Assembly (NCBI GenBank): GCA_964490975.1
Contig: CAZBEQ010000004.1
Location: forward strand, 49,521-113,520
Source: DTU013 sp964490975
GTDB taxonomy: Bacteria > Bacillota > Clostridia > Acetivibrionales > DTU013
Length of the DNA: 64,000 bases
Direction: 5' to 3'
Shown piece after piece: positions 59,732-64,000 of this stretch. Within the stretch, counting starts at the first letter, position 1. Each line of letters begins with the position of its first letter. Under the pieces are notes generated by a model that saw only the letters and a list, made by a program, of their open reading frames with translations, did no database searches and had not been told where the DNA came from. Made by a program: the position numbers and the translations under genes.

Positions 59732-61897
59732 TCATTCTTTCTTATTCATCAAATGCAGAATATCGCCACGTAAGCATGTTTTCAGTGAAAAACTGCGCAA
59801 TCCCGAATCAGCAAACCGTATTTCAAGCAAGTCTACCCTGGGATTTATTGCACGGATATCTCCGGCTCCATATTTTTTGTGAATAACGAGTACCCCTATA
59901 TCCAAGTCTTTTTCAGTAACATTGCCCCCATCCGCATAGTTTTGCGGACATACAAAATTCGTCTCAGGAATTTCTCTTGTTTTTGGCTTCTTATAAGCTG
60001 ACATAAATCTTTCAATAAAACGGGACGGCTTTGCTTTCCTGTTGTCAAGGAAGCTGGTGGTAATCAATTCAAGCCTCTCTCTTGCCCTCGTTGCTCCTAC
60101 ATAGAAAAGGCGGACTTCTTCCTCCATTGACGCTATTTCTCCAATATTATACTCTCTGATACTATTTGCCGTCGGAAATTGGCCGTCATAAAGATCAATG
60201 ATGAAAACCTTATTAAATTCCAAACCTTTGCTGGAATGAATCGTAGAAAAAGTGACAGCATTTTTTCCCTTGTTGAATTTTGCACTATCCATTATTTTTT
60301 GGAGTTGCTCCAGCCGGTCTTTAAAATCTGCAATACTTGGTGTATTGGCAGCAATGTTTTTCGACGCATTAATTATTTGCAGCAAACTTTCCGCAGAATC
60401 TTTACCGGAACCGTTTTGCTTTTTCAAATAATCTCCATATCCAAGATCCTTAACAATACACTCAATCGCACTCAAAGCCTTCATTTTCGACATTTTAACA
60501 AGACAATATCTGATTTCATTGAGTCTTTGCCGTTGCTTGTGATTCAAGGTTAGCATAGCTAAAAGAGTGTCGAACAGATTCTTGTCCGGTTCTCTGTTTT
60601 CAATAACTGTCCCGATGATGGTCTTTGACAGATAAGCATTCATTTTGTAATAAATTTGTTTGAAGGCATTAATATCATTCAAGTTGTTCGCAAGGTCCAT
60701 GAATGAAACAATATCAGTCGTTACCCAATGCTTGAAATAATTATTCCGGGCTTCTCTAATATAAAATGGCACACCATTTCTACTGAATTCATCAGCTAAT
60801 GGAATTGCAGAAACATTATTTCTGTAGAGTATTGCAATTTCAGATAAGTTATTGTCATTTCTTATCGTGTCTCTCAGATATACATATTGGTCATTCCTGT
60901 CCCGCAGACATACAGACTTAGCCGGTGTTCCCTCATCCCTTGCAGTAAACATGCTTTTATTATGACGTTCCTGATTTTGCTTGATGAATTTATTCACAGC
61001 GTCAACGATACATTTCGTTGAACGATAATTATTCTCCATCAAGAATATATGCGCCCCGGGATATGTCTTCTCAAAATCCAGCAAAGCTTTTGGATAAGCC
61101 GCCCTGAAGGTGTAAATGCTCTGATCCTCATCTCCAACCATAAATATATTATTTCTGGGGCTGGCCAGGCATTTTATTATTTCGTGCTGCAAATATGAGG
61201 TGTCCTGGGACTCGTCAACGTTAATGTACTTGTACCTGTTCCTATACGAGTCAACAAGCTCTTTACTGGACTTAAACAGCGCCAGTGTCCTGGTTAACAT
61301 ATCATCAAAATCAATATAATTATTTTGTTTTTTAATAGCCTCATATGCTACAAAAATCTCACGAATGCTCTCGACCTGAATTTTTTCTTCGATCTCATTC
61401 TCAGAAAGCATAATGTTTTTTATGTATGAAATTGCATTAGATAATTCTTCGAGATCATCATCATTGATGTATGTATTTCTGACCTTTTGACAAATCTGTC
61501 GTAAAAGCTGGCTTTTTGTTATCGGAGCTTTTTCATCCTCGATTATAATAGGAAATGCAATACGCATTTTTTGATAATATGATCTGAGTACGTTAAAACA
61601 AAAGCTATGTATTGTAGAAAAATGCAGCTCCCCATTTACATCCTCCGCGAAAGCCCTTTGGAACCTTTGCTTCATATCAAGAGCAGATGCTTTACTGAAG
61701 GTCAATGTAAGAATATTTTCCGGATCGATATTATGGTTCATAACCATATTTGCACATCGCGAAACAATAACCGTAGTCTTTCCCCCTCCAGGTACGGCAA
61801 GGAGTAGAATCGGCCCCTCAATGTTCAATACACCCTTCTGCTGCTGTTCACTTAAGAATATTTTGTGCTTTTCTGACAAGTATTTTATAAAGTCCAT
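59732..61897 (-). CDS. UvrD/PcrA-like DNA helicase
   Basis: 721 residues, SF1A helicase that unwinds DNA 3' to 5' in repair. Walker A AVPGGGKTTV (33-42), motif Ia LTFSKASALDMKQRF, motif II DESQDTS near 227, motif III GDEDQSIYTFRAA, motif V STIHSSKGLEFNKVFIIDL near 570, motif VI EEVRLFYVGATRARERL. The C-terminus (VLVIHKKYGAGDIRAI) is the tudor-like domain of PcrA-type enzymes. Close to genuine PcrA in length and motifs; a paralogue cannot be excluded. Confidence 0.88.
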   Translation of the reverse strand: MDFIKYLSEKHKIFLSEQQQKGVLNIEGPILLLAVPGGGKTTVIVSRCANMVMNHNIDPENILTLTFSKASALDMKQRFQRAFAEDVNGELHFSTIHSFCFNVLRSYYQKMRIAFPIIIEDEKAPITKSQLLRQICQKVRNTYINDDDLEELSNAISYIKNIMLSENEIEEKIQVESIREIFVAYEAIKKQNNYIDFDDMLTRTLALFKSSKELVDSYRNRYKYINVDESQDTSYLQHEIIKCLASPRNNIFMVGDEDQSIYTFRAAYPKALLDFEKTYPGAHIFLMENNYRSTKCIVDAVNKFIKQNQERHNKSMFTARDEGTPAKSVCLRDRNDQYVYLRDTIRNDNNLSEIAILYRNNVSAIPLADEFSRNGVPFYIREARNNYFKHWVTTDIVSFMDLANNLNDINAFKQIYYKMNAYLSKTIIGTVIENREPDKNLFDTLLAMLTLNHKQRQRLNEIRYCLVKMSKMKALSAIECIVKDLGYGDYLKKQNGSGKDSAESLLQIINASKNIAANTPSIADFKDRLEQLQKIMDSAKFNKGKNAVTFSTIHSSKGLEFNKVFIIDLYDGQFPTANSIREYNIGEIASMEEEVRLFYVGATRARERLELITTSFLDNRKAKPSRFIERFMSAYKKPKTREIPETNFVCPQNYADGGNVTEKDLDIGVLVIHKKYGAGDIRAINPRVDLLEIRFADSGLRSFSLKTCLRGDILHLMNKKE

Positions 61898-62047
61898 ATG
61901 ATAATTTTATACCAGTAGCCGACAAATTTGTCTATAGTATTACCCAACACCCCTACTTTTTTACAACTAAAGATGTTTTCACAGAAAAACCGTCCCTGGA
62001 TATTTCATAAAATTTATGGAGTTTAAATTTACTATCACGAAATTAGC

Positions 62048-62707
62048 TCAGAAGCCTTTCTCAGCGATCATAAAATTGATTTTAATACCCTGGCTGGAAT
62101 ACATGTTCTCATGCTCTGTCACGATATTTTGCTCAAACCCGCTGCAATGCAGATCATTTGTATGATAAATGACCCTGAAGCCACATTGCCTGAAGTATTC
62201 CATTGAATCATTAAATAGTGGCAAGTCATCTGTTTTAAACCAGATCTGACCTCCCGGAGCCAGAAAGGAGTTGTAATGGTTCAGCTGCACAGGATGCGTA
62301 AGACGCCTTTTTTTCAGGGTGTTCTTGCTCCAGGGATTACAGAAATTGATATGGATCCTGTGGACTACATCGGCCTCACTCATCATATTATGAATGAGCA
62401 TGATTTCATGGGCTGTAAGAACGATATTATTTATACTTGAGCCGGTGCCGGTATATTCGTTTTCGATTTTCTGTTTTGCCCGGATCAGAATCTCGTCCTT
62501 AATATCGACAGCAATAAAATTTCTGTCAGGATTGGCACACGCAAGCTTCGAAATGAAGCCGCCTTTGCCGCAGCCCAATTCGAGCCAGATCTCCTGATCT
62601 TTTTCAAATAAGGTATGCCATTTACCTCTATATTCTTCCGGATTTTTTATGAAAAAACTGCATGCTTCAAGCGCCGGTCTGGACCAGGCGATTTTTCTTA
62701 TACGCAT
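62048..62707 (-). CDS. trmB: tRNA (guanine-N7)-methyltransferase
   Basis: 219 residues. It methylates G46 of tRNA using S-adenosylmethionine. The SAM motif WLELGCGKGGF (about 40-50), FIAVDIKDEILIRAKQKIE, then HINFCNPWSKNTLKKRRLTH and GGQIWFKTDDLPLFNDS are the TrmB signatures. GAGGT lies before the ATG at 62707. It is a housekeeping gene of normal length and stands alone. Confidence 0.92.
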   Translation of the reverse strand: MRIRKIAWSRPALEACSFFIKNPEEYRGKWHTLFEKDQEIWLELGCGKGGFISKLACANPDRNFIAVDIKDEILIRAKQKIENEYTGTGSSINNIVLTAHEIMLIHNMMSEADVVHRIHINFCNPWSKNTLKKRRLTHPVQLNHYNSFLAPGGQIWFKTDDLPLFNDSMEYFRQCGFRVIYHTNDLHCSGFEQNIVTEHENMYSSQGIKINFMIAEKGF

Positions 62708-63228
62708 ATAGGCGATACCTCAAGGCGAATTAATTTGTTACATATCAATCTTAACTATAGTTACATTTTAAGAACTTGGTCAGCATCAGGAATTTAGCCA
62801 GTCATTTTTCCCTGTATAATATGAGATTATTCTACACAAATATATAAAATCCTTTAGCATAGAGTCAAATCCAATTATCGTAAATAAAATAATTCTGAAA
62901 TTGACTTTGTTTAGCCTTAGTAGTATGTTATTTCCGGTATGTCTTTTACTTCGATGGCAGGTTCGGATTTGATCGCGCTACCCGCTTTTGCAAGTATAGG
63001 ACGAAATTGTGGGGCTTTATGAAGAATAATCCATATTTTTAACCGGTTTATGTATACAAAAGGTCATTTTTTAGTGAAATTCCGTTCTAAAGTTGTAATA
63101 ATGAGTAGCGCGCTATTATATTTATTTAGGCAAACGGGTACCAAATATACTTGGATTTTAGTTGGATTTGGCAGGCCACAACCATGTCGTATCAAAAGTA
63201 CTTTTTTTACTTATCGCTGAAAGCTCTA
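62708..63228. other. Long intergenic region, promoter-like boxes only
   Basis: About 520 bp without a convincing gene on either strand. TTGACT near 62902 with TATGTT about 17 bases on could be a promoter towards the two-hairpin structure at 63230. Confidence 0.35.
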
Positions 63229-63229
63229 C

Positions 63230-63296
63230 GGAACCCCGCGTTAGACGCGGGGTTCCTGCATGCAATGACTAAACCGGCTGAAACAGCCGGTTTTTA
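63230..63296 (+). ncRNA. Two-hairpin structure ending in a terminator
   Basis: Hairpin 1: GGAACCCCGCG / CGCGGGGTTCC (63230-63256) with a 5-base loop. Hairpin 2: AAACCGGCTG / CAGCCGGTTT (63271-63293) with loop AAA and a T-run. The pair ends a transcript on the plus strand, but no gene precedes it within 500 bp, so it may be the end of a small RNA or a leftover of an IS200/IS605-type end. Confidence 0.5.
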
Positions 63297-63369
63297 CATT
63301 CAAACAAATAAATGGCGCAGGTCCCTTTTTGAAAAAATCATAATATTGGTAAAAAACTCATATCAATAA

Positions 63370-63392
63370 GGGAATATTTCAAGCCTGACCCC
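63370..63392. repeat. Solo RAYT end
   Basis: GGAATATTTCAAGCCTGACC followed by CC matches the right end of the element at 38399 with two changes. Intergenic. Confidence 0.65.
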
Positions 63393-63601
63393 GTTACTCG
63401 TGCCCTTTTACAAATACAATTATGTTAACGTCAGAAGAATACGCTTCTTTTATCGATAGTAAGCAGAGATGAAGCATGTAATTAGGATATAGCTATTGCA
63501 GTAGTTGTAAAGATCTTTGGAAAAATAGTTTCTCAAAATAGTGCTGGACAACCCCTGGCGGCGTATGATATGCTAGATTTGGAAAGGTAGGTAACCAAGT
63601 C

Positions 63602-64000
63602 ATGGGCGATACTATCAGGGTATTTTCCGGCAGGACAATCAGTCCTGAAGATATTGAACAAATAAAATGGGCGAGAAAAACATATCCAAATCTGCCCAGA
63701 TATGAACTTACAGGGACAGTATGTGAATTACTGGATTGGAATACAGCCTCCGGTTGGGCAAAGAGGAAACAATGCATGGACTGTTTGGAGGCATTGGAAG
63801 CTGAGGGGATAATACAGCTGCCGCCAATCAATACCACCATGCAAAAGATAGGCAAAGGAAAAGCAAATGTTCCGAAACTTGATTTTAATCAAAGGGGAAA
63901 GGTCAAGAGCGGCAAAGCGGTGAGAATTCAATACGAGCAAAGGGAAAAAAAGGTGGCGCAACCGAACAGAAAGTGCGGCCAAAAGACAGCCGAAGAGGAG
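63602..64000 (+). CDS. DUF4338-type protein (DruA/transposase-like), N-terminal part
   Basis: The first 133 residues of a gene that runs off the window. IRVFSGRTISPEDIEQIKWA, then PRYELTGTVCELLDWNTASG, CMDCLEALEAEGIIQLPPI is the N-terminal module of DUF4338 proteins (R-x-x-L...CE-LLxW...L-x-x-LEaeGxIxLPP), found in DruA of Druantia defence loci and in a group of insertion-sequence transposases. The following basic stretch (KSGKAVRIQYEQREKK) is consistent with a linker. A transposase is the more likely role here. Start: ATG at 63602; upstream ribosome site weak (GGTAGG). Confidence 0.6.
   Translation, partial: MGDTIRVFSGRTISPEDIEQIKWARKTYPNLPRYELTGTVCELLDWNTASGWAKRKQCMDCLEALEAEGIIQLPPINTTMQKIGKGKANVPKLDFNQRGKVKSGKAVRIQYEQREKKVAQPNRKCGQKTAEEE

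Noticed and set aside
63151..63369. Short plus-strand frame of 72 codons
   Set aside because: It runs through both strong hairpins at 63230-63296 and has no good start; the RNA structure explains the region better.
1..64000. Prophage or plasmid backbone
   Set aside because: No integrase, terminase, capsid, replication or partition genes were seen; housekeeping genes (trmB, xpt, pcrA-like) argue for the chromosome.

Overview
The window looks like chromosomal DNA of a low-to-moderate GC Firmicute of class Clostridia. The evidence is AGGAGG-type ribosome sites, lipoproteins with an L-x-G-C lipobox, YesM/YesN two-component pairs, a purine riboswitch ahead of xpt, LplABC-type sugar transporters, many PAS, c-di-GMP and Che proteins, and no outer-membrane genes. 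No rRNA, tRNA or CRISPR array was seen. The genus cannot be fixed from the sequence alone.

Region 1 (1-20.3 kb) is an accessory, partly decayed island. It holds an unknown partial gene, a repeat protein with an acidic tail, a coiled-coil protein, and the remains of a toxin-antitoxin-chaperone-like locus (truncated HTH antitoxin plus SecB-like chaperone). Next come a PGN_0703-type nuclease gene broken by an in-frame stop, a SEC-C/TPR protein and a zinc-ribbon protein. The core is a minus-strand operon (13806 to 6513): MazG-like pyrophosphohydrolase, nuclease-helicase, a PLD-like protein in two overlapping frames, and a PLD-helicase-DUF3427 protein. Beside it lie a Rad50/SMC-like ATPase with a 90-residue partner and a divergent UvrD-type helicase with an embedded nuclease-like domain, zinc fingers and a frame-shifted RQC domain. 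This set is the best candidate here for an undescribed nucleic-acid conflict system.

Region 2 (20.3-34 kb) is transport and sensing. An ABC importer (ATPase with an unusual insertion, fused double permease, lipoprotein) lies next to a YesM/YesN kinase-regulator pair with its own binding protein. A second LplB/LplC/LplA-like carbohydrate transporter follows.

Region 3 (34-38.4 kb) has a secreted small protein, an OmpR-type two-component system and a complete REP-associated tyrosine transposase (RAYT) element. Terminal sequences of this element (core GGGTCAGGCTTGA) are scattered at about ten places in the window. They include a 117-bp internally deleted copy, and two genes take their stop codon from a terminal repeat.

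Region 4 (38.4-44.3 kb) is a purine salvage operon: purine riboswitch, xpt, BMP-family binding lipoprotein, and NupO/P/Q-like ATPase and permeases.

Region 5 (44.3-55.9 kb) is signalling: a CheA-CheR-CheB-hybrid kinase-receiver operon, then a CACHE-GGDEF-EAL protein and an isochorismatase-like hydrolase. Region 6 (56-64 kb) has small membrane-protein genes, a solute-binding protein fused to leucine-rich repeats, a UvrD/PcrA-like helicase, trmB, a two-hairpin structure and the start of a DUF4338-type (DruA/transposase-like) gene cut by the window end.
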